Origin: Terriglobia bacterium
GTDB taxonomy: Bacteria; Acidobacteriota; Terriglobia; Terriglobales; Acidobacteriaceae
Direction of reading: 5' to 3'
Length of the DNA stretch: 64,000 bases
Assembly (NCBI GenBank): GCA_020072585.1
Contig: JAIQGL010000003.1
Coordinates: forward strand, 124,001-188,000
Shown: positions 50,544 to 60,298 of the stretch, in pieces
Layout: each line of letters begins with the position of its first letter
How positions within the stretch are numbered: position 1 is the stretch's first letter
Position numbers and translations under genes: made by a program
The notes under the pieces: generated by a model
Told to the model about the DNA's origin: nothing
Seen by the model: only the letters and a program-made list of their open reading frames with translations
The model's database searches: none

Positions 50544-52157
50544 TCACCGCGACGCCAGGCTGCCGGCGTAAGTTTCTGCGGGTCGCGAATTGGCCCCGCT
50601 CTTGATCAAATCCGCGGCTTTCTCCGCGATCATGATCGTCGGAGCATTCGTGTTCCCGCCGATAACGTTTGGCATGATCGAGGCATCCACTACGCGCAAA
50701 CCTTCCACGCCATGAACGCGCAGTTCAGAATCGACCACAGCCGCCGCATCCTGGCCCATTTTGCATGTGCCAACCGGGTGATACAAGGTCTCAGTAAACT
50801 TGGCGATGTGCGCTCGCAGGGCGTCATCATCCTTCGCTGCCGGGCCGGGATGCAGCTCGGTTCCACGATAAATGTCGAATGCTTTTGTCGCGGCGAGAGT
50901 TCGAGCCAGCTTCACGCCCTCCAGCATCACATCCAGGTCGCGTGAATCCGCATAATAGTTGGCATGGATCAGAGGCGCATCCAGCGGGTTGCTGGAGCGC
51001 AGCCGGATTTCGCCCCGGCTGCGTGGATGGAGAAGCGTTGGCCCAAGGGTGAAGGCGTGTCCTTGGATCTGCTGAAATCCGTGCTCAACAAAATAGCCGA
51101 CGCCAAAGTGAAATTGCAGGTCAGGAACCTGGCCGTGGGCATCCGTTTTAATGAAAGCGCCGGCCTCCGCCACGTTGGATGTGAGCGGGCCTTTCTTGAA
51201 CATCAGGTAGCGCATCATGTTGGCGTATTCTTCCGCGTTGGCCAGACTGACAGGCTTGGTGCATTCGTACACGACTGCGCACGCCGGGTGGTCCTGTAGG
51301 TTCTTACCAACGCCCGGCAGATCGCAGACAACAGGGATATCCATGTGGCCCAGATTTTCCGCGGGCCCCACCCCGGAGAGCATCAGCAACTGTGGCGAGC
51401 CCACCGCTCCGGCGCACAGAATGATCTCGCGCTCAGCCCGCTCCTGCACGCTTCCGCTGCCCTGCTGAAAGCTGACGATCGCAGCCCGTTTGCCTTCAAA
51501 ATAAATACCAAAGACGTGAACGTCTGTGCGCACCGTAAGGTTTTTCCGTGACATTACAGGATGCAGAAATGCCGCGGCAGCACTGTGACGCTTGCCTTCG
51601 CTTTGCGTGACTTGGTAGAGGCCAAAGCCCTCTTGCCCAGCGCCATTGAAATCACGGTTGCGCTGAAATCCGGCGTTCTCTCCGGCGGCAATAAACGCCT
51701 CTGACAGTGGATTGACCGTGCGCAGATCGCTCACACAGAGCGGCCCTGAAGCGCCGTGGTATTCCGATGCTCCGTGCTCCTGTTTTTCTGATTTCCTGAA
51801 GTAGGGGAGCACGTCAGAGTATCCCCATCCGGGATTTCCCAGGTCGCGCCACTGATCGTAGTCAGCGCGATGGCCGCGAATGTAGATCATCGCGTTGATG
51901 GAGCTGCTGCCGCCCAGCACCTTGCCGCGTGGCCAATACAGGCTGCGATTTCCCAGCTGCGGTTCCGGCTCAGTGAAATATGTCCAATCGCATGGCCCCT
52001 TGAATAGCTTAGAAAACGCCACGGGAACATGGATCTCTTTTATATTGTCTCGCCCTCCGGCTTCAAGCAGAAGCACTTTTACCGCAGGATCTTCACTCAG
52101 GCGGTTGGCAAGAACGCATCCGGCGGACCCGGCGCCAATGATGATGTAGTCATACAT
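50544..52157 (-). CDS. GMC-family FAD oxidoreductase (choline dehydrogenase-like)
   Basis: From ATG 52157 (AGGAG upstream) the product is 537 residues. It opens YDYIIIGAGSAGCVLANRLSEDP, the FAD-binding Rossmann motif. The GMC signatures WPRGKVLGGSSSINAMIYIRG and CAGAVGSPQLLMLSGVG follow. The C-terminal active site has YHPVGTCKMG (catalytic His) and GGNTNAPTIMIAEKAAD (Asn). It probably oxidises an alcohol such as choline or a medium-chain alcohol. No betaine genes lie nearby, so substrate is open. Confidence 0.92.
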   Translation of the reverse strand: MYDYIIIGAGSAGCVLANRLSEDPAVKVLLLEAGGRDNIKEIHVPVAFSKLFKGPCDWTYFTEPEPQLGNRSLYWPRGKVLGGSSSINAMIYIRGHRADYDQWRDLGNPGWGYSDVLPYFRKSEKQEHGASEYHGASGPLCVSDLRTVNPLSEAFIAAGENAGFQRNRDFNGAGQEGFGLYQVTQSEGKRHSAAAAFLHPVMSRKNLTVRTDVHVFGIYFEGKRAAIVSFQQGSGSVQERAEREIILCAGAVGSPQLLMLSGVGPAENLGHMDIPVVCDLPGVGKNLQDHPACAVVYECTKPVSLANAEEYANMMRYLMFKKGPLTSNVAEAGAFIKTDAHGQVPDLQFHFGVGYFVEHGFQQIQGHAFTLGPTLLHPRSRGEIRLRSSNPLDAPLIHANYYADSRDLDVMLEGVKLARTLAATKAFDIYRGTELHPGPAAKDDDALRAHIAKFTETLYHPVGTCKMGQDAAAVVDSELRVHGVEGLRVVDASIMPNVIGGNTNAPTIMIAEKAADLIKSGANSRPAETYAGSLASR

Positions 52158-52285
52158 TTGCGTTACTCCTGGGAAGGAACAAACAGGATGGAGGGATTGT
52201 AGCGCGAAAATCCCGGTGGCCGCAGTCAATTAGGCAATGCCATTCTTACCGGGACACTTTTGCCGTCCGCATGGGACGAATGGCA

Positions 52286-52855
52286 CTAGGCCTTGATGAC
52301 CTTAAATGTCATCTCGGTGGCTTTGCTTTTCGTCCGGCGTTTCCAAGCCGCGAATAGCTCTGCGTAAGACTCCTTGAGATAGTGGTCTGCTGAAATCTCG
52401 AGGAGCCGGGCGGTGGTATCTATCCATTTGGGCGGCCCCTCAATCTCGCCAAAGATTCCGATGGGCGTTTCGTCGATCACCACATGGCCGCTTGCGTCGC
52501 TCCACTCCGTCCGGTACTTCTCATAGCGGAAGCTGGGTTTGAAGCCAAGCTCCTCAATGATCTGGGCCATGGCTAGGCCATTTTCCACCACTGTCTCAAT
52601 CTCCCGGCGGGACTTATGCCGGTCGGTTTGCGGTCCGGCTTTGTCCTTATACGTGAGGGTCCATTTGGGGCCATATTCGCGCAGGCGGAGCAATGCGCCT
52701 CTCTGCCTGAGCTTTGCTCCTGGCTGGTCATAAAGGGTGTTCATTTCATGGGTGCGGGAGGTGACCAGACGGAAGCCCACTTTTTGAAGGCTGGCAGTGA
52801 GGGTATGAATGTCATTGATCCGGAACTTGATCTCGACTTCGCGGTTCAGAGGCAT
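52286..52855 (-). CDS. cyaB: CYTH-domain protein (class IV adenylate cyclase-like)
   Basis: The 189-residue product begins MPLNREVEIKFRI, containing the CYTH ExExK triphosphate/metal motif. It continues with the tunnel-fold strands LRQRGALLRLREYGPKWTLTYK, SRREIETVV and DASGHVVIDETPIGIFGEIEGP. The family includes CyaB adenylate cyclases, thiamine triphosphatases and inorganic triphosphatases. Length fits the CyaB group, but which reaction is catalysed cannot be decided from sequence. Confidence 0.85.
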   Translation of the reverse strand: MPLNREVEIKFRINDIHTLTASLQKVGFRLVTSRTHEMNTLYDQPGAKLRQRGALLRLREYGPKWTLTYKDKAGPQTDRHKSRREIETVVENGLAMAQIIEELGFKPSFRYEKYRTEWSDASGHVVIDETPIGIFGEIEGPPKWIDTTARLLEISADHYLKESYAELFAAWKRRTKSKATEMTFKVIKA

Positions 52856-53264
52856 AAGTCGCCAGTATAAAGAAGGCCGACAAGGGTTTGTGATGGCGAG
52901 GGCGACTGGTGGGGCGCTGAAGGTTGGGAAAGGCAGGCTTACCTATGAGGAGAGACCTTTTTCACACTCCGTCGTCAAAAAAAATACTGTTTTTTTGGCA
53001 AACATATGAAAATGAACAGTTTATTGTGCAACTCAATGGTAATCCCCTAAACAACAGGTTTATGGAGACAGGCATCCAACTTCGGATACACTCGTTAAGG
53101 TAAGTCACTTAGCTCGTGCATTTTAGGGAGTTGCTAGAAGTGGTAAAAAAGACACGGAAGGACTTTTAGGGGAACATAAGGCGATTGCTATTTCTCCTTA
53201 TGATTCATAAAATTACCGTCAGTGTCTTAGGGGATCCCAGATTTCTATATGTCAAGGAGTTTGC
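52856..53264. other. AT-rich intergenic region before rlpA
   Basis: About 400 bp with no gene. It holds A and T runs near 52978-52998 and an inverted repeat CATAAGG/CCTTATG near 53175-53203, about 60 bp before the rlpA start. It is a possible promoter or mRNA leader region; no clear -35/-10 pair was found. Confidence 0.5.
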
Positions 53265-53765
53265 ATGAACCGAGTACTGTCCATTCTGGCGGCGGCCTTA
53301 TGTCTGGCTGCCAACGTGGGGGCGGCTACAGTTCCAAACCACCAACAGCCCCAGGTAAAACCCAACGCCATCCCCATGGCCCCGAAAGCAGTCAAAACAG
53401 CGCCGAAATCGCAAAAAATTGCAAAAACTGAACATAAACCCTACCAGGTTGGAAATGCTTCCTGGTACGGAAAACAATTCCACGGCAAGACCACAGCCAG
53501 CGGCGAGGATTTCGATATGTTCGAGTTCACAGCCGCACATCGGAAGCTCCCTTTGGGGACCTTTGTTAAGGTGACGAACCTCAAAAATGGCAAGTGGATC
53601 ATTGTCCGGGTCAATGATCGCGGTCCGTATGTTGGCGACCGGATCATGGACCTGAGCTACAGCGCAGCCAGAATGCTCAATTTCCGCGATGGCGTGGAGC
53701 GGGTCAGAATTGACCTGATCCAGCCGGAACACGTGGCATTAAATCAGGGCTATAGCGCACAATAA
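53265..53765 (+). CDS. rlpA: RlpA-like septal ring lytic transglycosylase / DPBB protein
   Basis: The 166-residue product has a signal peptide (MNRVLSILAAALCLAANVGAA) and a Pro/Lys-rich linker (25-58). The RlpA double-psi beta-barrel follows: QVGNASWYGKQFHGKTTASGE, LPLGTFVKVTNLKNGKW, VRVNDRGPYVGDRIMDLSY and ARMLNFRDGVERVRI. The catalytic Asp of DPBB glycosidases lies in VNDRGPY. RlpA cleaves peptidoglycan glycan strands lacking stem peptides; there is no SPOR domain here. CAAGGAG precedes the ATG; pyrF begins 25 bp after the stop. Confidence 0.9.
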   Translation: MNRVLSILAAALCLAANVGAATVPNHQQPQVKPNAIPMAPKAVKTAPKSQKIAKTEHKPYQVGNASWYGKQFHGKTTASGEDFDMFEFTAAHRKLPLGTFVKVTNLKNGKWIIVRVNDRGPYVGDRIMDLSYSAARMLNFRDGVERVRIDLIQPEHVALNQGYSAQ

Positions 53766-53790
53766 GCGAAAAAAGAATATACTTGTGGGC

Positions 53791-54546
53791 ATGGCGGCCC
53801 GTACCCCTGAATCTGTAGCCTCGCCCGCATCTTCCACGTTGATGGAGATGCGGGACCGGCTTATTGTGGCCCTGGATGTCTCTACCGCCGCTGAGGCGCA
53901 GCAACTGGTCCAGCGCATTGGTGACGCGGCTGGTATTTATAAAGTTGGATTGCAGCTTTTTACCGCTGAAGGTCCCCAACTGGTACGGAACCTTGTTTCT
54001 TCCGGACGGAAAGTCTTTCTAGACCTCAAACTCCACGACATTCCCAATACAGTGGGTCATGCCGTGAAAGCTGCGGCGGAGCTGGGAGTGTATATGCTCA
54101 CAGTTCACGCAAGCGGCGGAGCCGCCATGCTTGGAGCGGCGGCTGAAGCTTCGGCAAATCGAATTAACCTGCTGGCTGTAACGGTATTGACCAGCCTGAG
54201 CACAGATGATCTGCACCAGGTTGGCATACCAGATCAGGTCGCAGACCAGGCTTTGCGAATGGCCGCGTTGGCCAGGAGCGCCGGATGCCAGGGAATTGTT
54301 AGCTCTCCGCGCGAGCTTGTACCATTGCGAAATCTGCTTGGTGAAGACTTCATGATTGTCACGCCCGGTATACGTCCGGCGGGGGCAGAAACCCACGATC
54401 AGCAGCGCACGGCAACTCCAGCCCAGGCGATCAGCAATGGAGCCAGCCACATCGTGGTTGGACGGCCGATTACCCATGCTTCAGACCCCGTCAGGGCCGC
54501 CCAGGGCATTATTCGGGAAATGGAGCAGGCAAGAATCAACAGGTGA
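53791..54546 (+). CDS. pyrF: Orotidine 5-phosphate decarboxylase
   Basis: From ATG 53791 the product is 251 residues, the normal length for the PyrF type 1 group; a downstream ATG 20 residues later is also possible. The TIM barrel shows RLIVALDVSTAAEA, the catalytic KxxDI in FLDLKLHDIPNTVGHAVKAA, and the phosphate-binding VTPGIRPAG ... HIVVGRPITHASDP. It makes UMP from OMP in pyrimidine biosynthesis. A short extension to 53785 begins with GTG and is less likely. Confidence 0.95.
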   Translation: MAARTPESVASPASSTLMEMRDRLIVALDVSTAAEAQQLVQRIGDAAGIYKVGLQLFTAEGPQLVRNLVSSGRKVFLDLKLHDIPNTVGHAVKAAAELGVYMLTVHASGGAAMLGAAAEASANRINLLAVTVLTSLSTDDLHQVGIPDQVADQALRMAALARSAGCQGIVSSPRELVPLRNLLGEDFMIVTPGIRPAGAETHDQQRTATPAQAISNGASHIVVGRPITHASDPVRAAQGIIREMEQARINR

Positions 54547-54591
54547 CTGCGTTCTAGGAATAGCTCTACAATGCTTAAGTGAGGTGCTCTC

Positions 54592-55350
54592 ATGCGCGCT
54601 CTACTTTCCTTCCTGTTTGTAGTTGCACTCGGTGCAATGGCACAAACGCCAGCCACAACTGCCGACAATTCCAGTGATCCGGCGGCGGCCAGGCAAATAG
54701 TTGTGCCTGCGGGAACGCAGGTATTGCTGTACCTGAAGAGCCCCATCGATACCAAGAGCGCGCGCGTTGGTGACGGCGTCTACTGCCAGACCAGCTTCCC
54801 CGTGACCCAGGATAACGTAGCGGTGATTCCCGCCGGCACTTATGTGAAAGGACAGATCGCCGAGGTGCGTCGCGCCGGAAGAATCAAGGGCCGCGCGGAA
54901 ATTCTCTTCCACTTCAACACCATGATTTTCCCGAATGGATATACCGTTGACTTGCCAGGGTCCCTGGGGAATGAACCTGGCGCCCAGAACCATACCGTTT
55001 CTGATAAAGAAGGCACCATTCAGGCCAACGGCCAGAAGGGTAAAGATGCTGGCACGGTGGCAAAGACGGGCGCAACCGGCGCCGTAATCGGCACAGTCGC
55101 TTCCGGTAGCGCAAGAGGCGCGGGGATCGGTGGACTTGCCGGCGCAGCAATCGGTTTGGGACAAGTGTTGCTTACCCGGGGACAAGATGTCAGAATCGAT
55201 CAGGGGACGGCGCTGGAAATGGTGTTGCAGCGTCCACTCACAGTGGACGTGATGCACACGGATTCTGCCAGGGCAGAAAATGATGTCACGCCGCGGCCAA
55301 CGAATCATGTGCGTCTACCCATTCCAACAGGCCCAGCCAATCCAAAGTAG
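54592..55350 (+). CDS. Secreted glycine-zipper-like protein of unknown function
   Basis: The 252-residue product has a signal peptide (MRALLSFLFVVALGAMAQTP). A beta-rich domain follows (residues 34-130: VPAGTQVLLYLKSPIDTKSARVGDGVY ... AVIPAGTYVKGQIAEVRRAGRIKG), resembling the periplasmic part of VirB10/TraB-like or DUF-type proteins. A Gly/Ala zipper (GATGAVIGTVASGSARGAGIGGLAGAAIGLG, about 160-190) is a likely membrane-associating segment. TRGQDVRIDQGTALEMVLQRPLTV closes the domain. Common in Acidobacteria; role unknown. Confidence 0.72.
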   Translation: MRALLSFLFVVALGAMAQTPATTADNSSDPAAARQIVVPAGTQVLLYLKSPIDTKSARVGDGVYCQTSFPVTQDNVAVIPAGTYVKGQIAEVRRAGRIKGRAEILFHFNTMIFPNGYTVDLPGSLGNEPGAQNHTVSDKEGTIQANGQKGKDAGTVAKTGATGAVIGTVASGSARGAGIGGLAGAAIGLGQVLLTRGQDVRIDQGTALEMVLQRPLTVDVMHTDSARAENDVTPRPTNHVRLPIPTGPANPK

Positions 55351-55796
55351 GCTCGTGCCGAGGGTAGGTCTTCCGATTTGCGCGCAAAAGAATTACATGC
55401 GTGATGCAGCGTCCTTTCCATTTTTGGGGCGAAAGGCTTTCTCTAAGGCGTGCACGGATTGGTTTTTAAGTTGTTTTAAGCGCTCAAATCGCAGTTAAAA
55501 AATCCTTTTTCCTCTTTTCGATCGGTCCAGTTCAATGTTTTCCAAATTCAGTAGTCGACTGCTTAGACCTCTATGTATTTTGGAATCCATCTGCGATAGT
55601 ATCGCCATAAATTACTTCTTTTCAGTTGTTTGTGCTAATCCTATAAATGGAACTCAGAATGCACGAAACAAATTAAGCTTCGCGTATTGATCCGCCTGAA
55701 GGCTATTAAGAAAAAGCGAAGATTTCTATTGATTTATATGTCTTAATTGTTCGTTCTCTGTGCATAGCATTGCCGTTTCCTTAGGAGGGAGATGAG
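55351..55796. other. AT-rich intergenic region before the second TonB receptor
   Basis: About 445 bp without a gene. It contains small inverted repeats GCGATA/TATCGC near 55593-55605 and CTTCGC/GCGAAG near 55678-55722. The Shine-Dalgarno TTAGGAGGGA precedes the next ATG. Confidence 0.5.
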
Positions 55797-58700
55797 ATGT
55801 TAAGAAAGGTAGCTTTGTCCCCACGCATGCTGCCGCTGCTGATTTTGCTGTTTGCTGCGACCGCATTTGCCCAAACCACCGCGAGTATTCAAGGAACTGT
55901 GACCGACCAAAGTGGCGCTGCCGTTGTTGGCGCCAAGGTAACGGTCAAGAACACGTCTCTGGGAATTGAGCGCACTGCCCAGACGAGCTCAACCGGCTCC
56001 TATGAAATTCCTGCGCTACCGCCGGGTGTCTACAACGTTCAAGTACAACAGGCAGGTTTTGAGACCCAGTTGGCTAAAGATCTGCTGCTGGAAGTAAGCA
56101 AAAACTCTGTCCAGAATTTCGGTTTGAAAGTAGCCAGCACCACGGAAGTGGTCACCGTTGAAGCAACAGCTCCGGTGATTGAAACCACCACGATGACCGT
56201 GGGCCAGACCATCAATCAGCGCACCGTCCAGGAGATCCCGCTCAACGGCCGCCACTTTGTCGACCTAGGACTCCTGATCGCCGGTTCCGTAACCCCCCCG
56301 CAGAACGGCTTTCTTACGGCTCCGCTGCGCGGTCAGGGCTCGTTCGCGTTTAACACCGCTGGCAATCGGGAAGATACTGTCAACTTCATGGTGAACGGCA
56401 TCAACCTGAATGACATGGTGCAGAACCAGATCACGTTCCAGCCTTCGATCAACACCGTTTCCGAGTTCAAGGTTGACAACTCCACCTACAGCGCTGAATA
56501 CGGCCGCAACTCTGGCGCCATCGTAAATATCGCCACGCGCTCGGGGACCAACAATTACCACGGCGAGTTGTTTGAGTTCATCCGCAACAACGCTTTGGAC
56601 GCAAGAAACTTCTTCAACCCGGTTGGAACGCAGATGTCGCCGTTCAAGCGCAATCAGTTCGGAGCCAACTTCGGTGGCCCGATCAAGAAAGACAAGACCT
56701 TCTTTTTCCTGAGCTATGAAGGATTGCGCCAGCGCCAGGGAATTACTCTCAGCACGACCGTGCTTCCAAGTACTGGGCCCAACAGCCGCGCCACGGTGAC
56801 GGCAGGCGGAAATGCGGTGAGCCAGAAGATTCTGGCCTTGATTCCGGTGGCAAATGATCCAACGGGCACCAAGTTCCTGGGTTCGGCTACGGCGCCGGTC
56901 GATATCGATCAGGGAACCGCGGATATTAGCCACAACTTCAGCAACAACTTGCGCCTGCACGGCTATTATGCGGGTCAGCATGATCTGCGTCAGGAGCCTA
57001 CGCTCCAAGGGAACAACATTCCTGGGTTTGGCGATACGCGTGAATCGAAGCGCCAAATCGCTACCGTCAGCCTCGACCAGACTCTCTCATCGAGTATTGT
57101 GAATGAAGCGAGAGTCGGCTTCAATCGTATTCACATCACGTTTTCGCCCAATGATAAAACCAATCCGGTTGCGTTCGGCATACTCAACGGTAACAACTTC
57201 AATGCAGGCTTGCCGCAGATCACGATCAACGGTCCGGGCATAAATCTGGGCGGGCCGGCCGGGTTCCCGCAAGGACGCGGAGACACTACAGCTGTGTTTT
57301 CAGACACGCTGAGCTACATCCGCGGCAGACACTCATTCAAGTTTGGGGGCGAGTTCAGGCGCTTCTACAATAATAACTTTAACGGCGACGCCGGCACTCT
57401 AGGCTTTCTGAATGTCGCCGATTTCGCTAGTGGTCAACCCAATGCCTTCACAATCTCGCCCGGTAACCTGCCCAGCCGCATTGCCGCTGGTGAACTGGGT
57501 TTCTTCGGACAGGATAGCTGGAAAGTATCACAGCGCTTGACTCTTGAGCTTGGGCTTCGTTATGACTGGAACCAGACGCCTACTGAGGCCCTTAACCGCT
57601 TCACGAATCTGATTATTACAGGCGGACAACCCAATCTAGTGAACGTAGCCTCGCCTTACAACCAGAACAACATGAACTTCCAGCCTCGTGTTGGGTTCTC
57701 ATTTGATGTGTTCGGCACAGGCAAGACCATACTGCGTTCCGGTTTTGCTGTCCTGACAGACCAGCCGATTACAAACCTGGTGACTCCGTTGACCGGAAAC
57801 CCACCCTTCGGCAATCCGCAGGCCTTCGCTGGAGGCACGACGGCGAAGAGCACTTATACGGGGCTCCTGACGAGCGCAGGAGCAAGCGGCTTGGCGCCTA
57901 CTATTCTTGATCCGAACTTCAAGAATGGTTATGTTGAGTCCTACAATCTCAACATTCAGCAGCAACTCTCAAAAAATTGGAGCTTGATGGCTGGGTATTT
58001 CGGGTCGGAAGGGCATCACCTCCGCACGCGAGTGAATCTGAACCAATTCAACGCATTTGGACCTTCCCCGACTTTCACCGGGATACGGCCGTTCCCGAAG
58101 CTTTCACCCACCAGCCCGATTCCACCCCCGAATCCTCTGAATCCGAATCTGGGTAATATTTCCGATAACGTCAGCATTGGCAACTCGAACTACAATGCGT
58201 TGTGGATCAGCTCCAGCATGCATCCGTGGCACGGATTCCAATTCAACGCTTCGTATACCTACTCCAAGTCCATAGATTTCACCTCACAGAATGGACAAGG
58301 TGTGGTGATTCAGGACAGCACAAACCCGCGGGGTGACAGGGGTCTCTCTGACTTTGATGCTCGCAACCGATTCTCGATGAACTTCATCTATGACCTGCCA
58401 GCCTTGCGGCATAATCGCCTGTTTGAAGGATGGCAAATTGGAAGCATCATCTCTGACCAGGGTGGTAATCCCGTCAATCTCGTGCTGAATGGTGTAACCG
58501 GCTTTACTGGCTTAGGAACGCTACGGCCTGACCTGCTCGGGCCGGTGCAATACGTCAACCAGCCCTTGCCGAATGGCAATATTCAATGGTTCGCACCATC
58601 CGTGTGCGTCGAACCGTGCTCAGGGGCAACATTCGGCCTTGCCACAACCCCGGGAACTCTCCATTTCGGCAATCTGGGCCGGAATGCCATCATTGGTCCT

Positions 58701-58931
58701 GGCTTCAACAATGTGGATTTCTCGCTGATCAAGAAGACCAAGGTCAACGAGCGGTTTTCACACGAGATGCGTTTTGAGGCCTTTGATCTGTTGAACCATC
58801 CCAACTTTGGGCAGCCGGGCCGGTTGGCGCCAGGAAGCAGCTTGTTCGGCGTGATCAGCAACACCCGTTTCGCTACTGGAGACTCTGGCTCTTCGCGGCA
58901 GTTGCAGTTTGCGATGAAGCTCGTGTTCTAG
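55797..58931 (+). CDS. Oar-type TonB-dependent receptor with carboxypeptidase-regulatory-like domain, second
   Basis: The 1044-residue product has a signal peptide (MLPLLILLFAATAFAQ). The regulatory Ig-like domain (28-115) includes ASIQGTVTDQSGAAVVGAKV and GSYEIPALPPGVYNVQVQQAGF. A plug domain (INQRTVQEIPLNGRHFVDLGL, GAIVNIATRSGTNNYHGELF) and a large outer-membrane barrel end in SRQLQFAMKLVF. It shares family architecture with the gene at 33717 but only moderate identity by eye. GGAGGGAGATGAG precedes the ATG. A strong terminator follows. Probable role: import or binding of large substrates; ligand unknown. Confidence 0.9.
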   Translation: MLRKVALSPRMLPLLILLFAATAFAQTTASIQGTVTDQSGAAVVGAKVTVKNTSLGIERTAQTSSTGSYEIPALPPGVYNVQVQQAGFETQLAKDLLLEVSKNSVQNFGLKVASTTEVVTVEATAPVIETTTMTVGQTINQRTVQEIPLNGRHFVDLGLLIAGSVTPPQNGFLTAPLRGQGSFAFNTAGNREDTVNFMVNGINLNDMVQNQITFQPSINTVSEFKVDNSTYSAEYGRNSGAIVNIATRSGTNNYHGELFEFIRNNALDARNFFNPVGTQMSPFKRNQFGANFGGPIKKDKTFFFLSYEGLRQRQGITLSTTVLPSTGPNSRATVTAGGNAVSQKILALIPVANDPTGTKFLGSATAPVDIDQGTADISHNFSNNLRLHGYYAGQHDLRQEPTLQGNNIPGFGDTRESKRQIATVSLDQTLSSSIVNEARVGFNRIHITFSPNDKTNPVAFGILNGNNFNAGLPQITINGPGINLGGPAGFPQGRGDTTAVFSDTLSYIRGRHSFKFGGEFRRFYNNNFNGDAGTLGFLNVADFASGQPNAFTISPGNLPSRIAAGELGFFGQDSWKVSQRLTLELGLRYDWNQTPTEALNRFTNLIITGGQPNLVNVASPYNQNNMNFQPRVGFSFDVFGTGKTILRSGFAVLTDQPITNLVTPLTGNPPFGNPQAFAGGTTAKSTYTGLLTSAGASGLAPTILDPNFKNGYVESYNLNIQQQLSKNWSLMAGYFGSEGHHLRTRVNLNQFNAFGPSPTFTGIRPFPKLSPTSPIPPPNPLNPNLGNISDNVSIGNSNYNALWISSSMHPWHGFQFNASYTYSKSIDFTSQNGQGVVIQDSTNPRGDRGLSDFDARNRFSMNFIYDLPALRHNRLFEGWQIGSIISDQGGNPVNLVLNGVTGFTGLGTLRPDLLGPVQYVNQPLPNGNIQWFAPSVCVEPCSGATFGLATTPGTLHFGNLGRNAIIGPGFNNVDFSLIKKTKVNERFSHEMRFEAFDLLNHPNFGQPGRLAPGSSLFGVISNTRFATGDSGSSRQLQFAMKLVF

Positions 58932-58954
58932 TTTTGTAATAGTTCCAAATTGAA

Positions 58955-58984
58955 ATGCACCGGCTTCGGCCGGTGCATTTTTTA
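58955..58984 (+). terminator. Rho-independent terminator of the second TonB receptor
   Basis: AATGCACCGG-CTTCGG-CCGGTGCATT (10-bp perfect arms) is followed by a run of six T. Confidence 0.92.
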
Positions 58985-59432
58985 TCGTTGAATCGCTACG
59001 TGTACGTACTGGACAATCCACTTATCATGAATGATCCAGAGGGGCTGATGCCGGGATGCGAGTCTGATGAACCAATATGTGATCTTTTTTTGGCCAGGAT
59101 GCTCTGGAGGCGGGCGGATCCAAGAAGAATGGTTTTCTGGATTGGCTGCGCCGGGCCATCGGCGCAATTCTTCATTGTCCCAACGACGATTGTGACCCCA
59201 ATGAGACGCGTAGAGGGTGGGGGCGGGCAACCGGTTTGCTTTCGGACTTCCTCGATGGCAAAGGAGGCGACGTCGTGCATGGTCCTGATGACCCCTACAC
59301 AGCAAACCTGAGACGATCAATTTCGGCCCAAAACATATTGAAAGACATAGCCAAAAATTGCTCTCTGCAGAAATCGCCCCGGATCGTGGAGTTAGTACAC
59401 CTAAAGCAGCCAGACGGCTATCTTCGGATGTG
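58985..59432 (+). pseudogene. RHS-family C-terminal remnant (frameshifted)
   Basis: Immediately after the terminator the frame reads LNRYVYVLDNPLIMNDPEGL, the RHS core end motif (RYV.N.P....DP.GL), without any upstream RHS repeats. The same frame then degenerates. After a run of seven T (near 59085) the neighbouring frame gives a protein-like stretch, GQDALEAGGSKKNGFLDWLR ... HCPNDDCDPNE ... ATGLLSDFLDGKGGDVVHGP, to a stop at 59432. This suggests a one-base frameshift in the variable C-terminal tip. RHS tips are often toxins; this fragment has no 5-prime part and is presumably dead. Confidence 0.6.
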
Positions 59433-59497
59433 ATTAATTCTCCAGCCGCCGCCCAGGTCGGGCATTTACCTATAGCTGGCAACAACAGGGCAGCACG

Positions 59498-59704
59498 GTG
59501 AATATAACCGTTACAAATGATTTGACCGCCAACTCTCTGCTTTATCACGCCATGAGCGGCGCGAATAATGTAATCCAGAACTCTATGGTAATGATGCCCA
59601 TGGGAATGCCTGGAAACGGCACGAGTCTGGGCGTTTCGGCCGATTCCCGAGCAGTGGTCCAAAGGACCTATGGCGACAATCCACCAAACGTTCAATTGGT
59701 CTGA
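59498..59704 (+). CDS. Short unassigned frame, possibly a fragment
   Basis: From GTG 59498 the frame encodes 68 residues (MNITVTNDLTANSLLYHAMS ... TYGDNPPNVQLV). The open frame extends upstream to about 59438, giving AFTYSWQQQGSTVNITV, so this may be a fragment of a larger gene linked to the RHS remnant. No family is recognised and there is no clear Shine-Dalgarno. Confidence 0.35.
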   Translation: MNITVTNDLTANSLLYHAMSGANNVIQNSMVMMPMGMPGNGTSLGVSADSRAVVQRTYGDNPPNVQLV

Positions 59705-59757
59705 ACCAAATCCTTGCGCACATTGATAGATGAACAAATGGATATGATTTGGAAAAT

Positions 59758-60279
59758 ATGTTGAGGTCGAGGGCCCATTGGAATCCATCAGCCGCTTTGT
59801 TCGTTGTGGTACTTACTGTGCTGGGACTCGGAGGATGTGCCAGATATGTGCAAATAGATGATCCGGTGTTAAAACCGTTTCAGAGTATGTATGCAGTTCT
59901 TCGCGACCAATATGGAATGACTCCTCTGCCAAGTCACGCAGAAGTATTCGTTGAGAAACACAATGCAGACTATATCCAGAGCCACGGGTACAACATCATT
60001 TTGCATGTCTATGGCAAGTCATTTCATCACGTTACTTTTCGTCTGGAGAACGGTTTTTATAAATGGGTAGGTGAGCAGGAGCAATGCTGGGGACCTCGGG
60101 AATATAGCACAGTTGATGGGCGATTCAAGGAGGTAGTAACCATCAGTTACTATCAAAATGTGCAATACCAGAGAAATGGTCTCCGCATATCTTATAGTGG
60201 GCCAGATCGAGCTTTAAGTTCGCAAGAGCTTACCATAACCCAGGCACGGCGGATGCTGAAAGAGTGGGGCTGTACTTAG
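59758..60279 (+). CDS. Lipoprotein of unknown function
   Basis: From ATG 59758 the product is 173 residues with a lipoprotein signal (SAALFVVVLTVLGLGGCARYV, lipobox LGGC). The mature part is soluble, with PLPSHAEVFVEKHNADYIQSHGYNIILHVYGKSFHHVTFRLENGFYKW and QCWGPREYSTVDG, and a Cys near the end (WGCT). It follows the RHS remnant, so it might be an orphan immunity or accessory gene, but it matches no known family by eye. An in-frame TTG at 59749 is an alternative start. Confidence 0.65.
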   Translation: MLRSRAHWNPSAALFVVVLTVLGLGGCARYVQIDDPVLKPFQSMYAVLRDQYGMTPLPSHAEVFVEKHNADYIQSHGYNIILHVYGKSFHHVTFRLENGFYKWVGEQEQCWGPREYSTVDGRFKEVVTISYYQNVQYQRNGLRISYSGPDRALSSQELTITQARRMLKEWGCT

Positions 60280-60298
60280 TAATTGTCTGGACGCAAAC

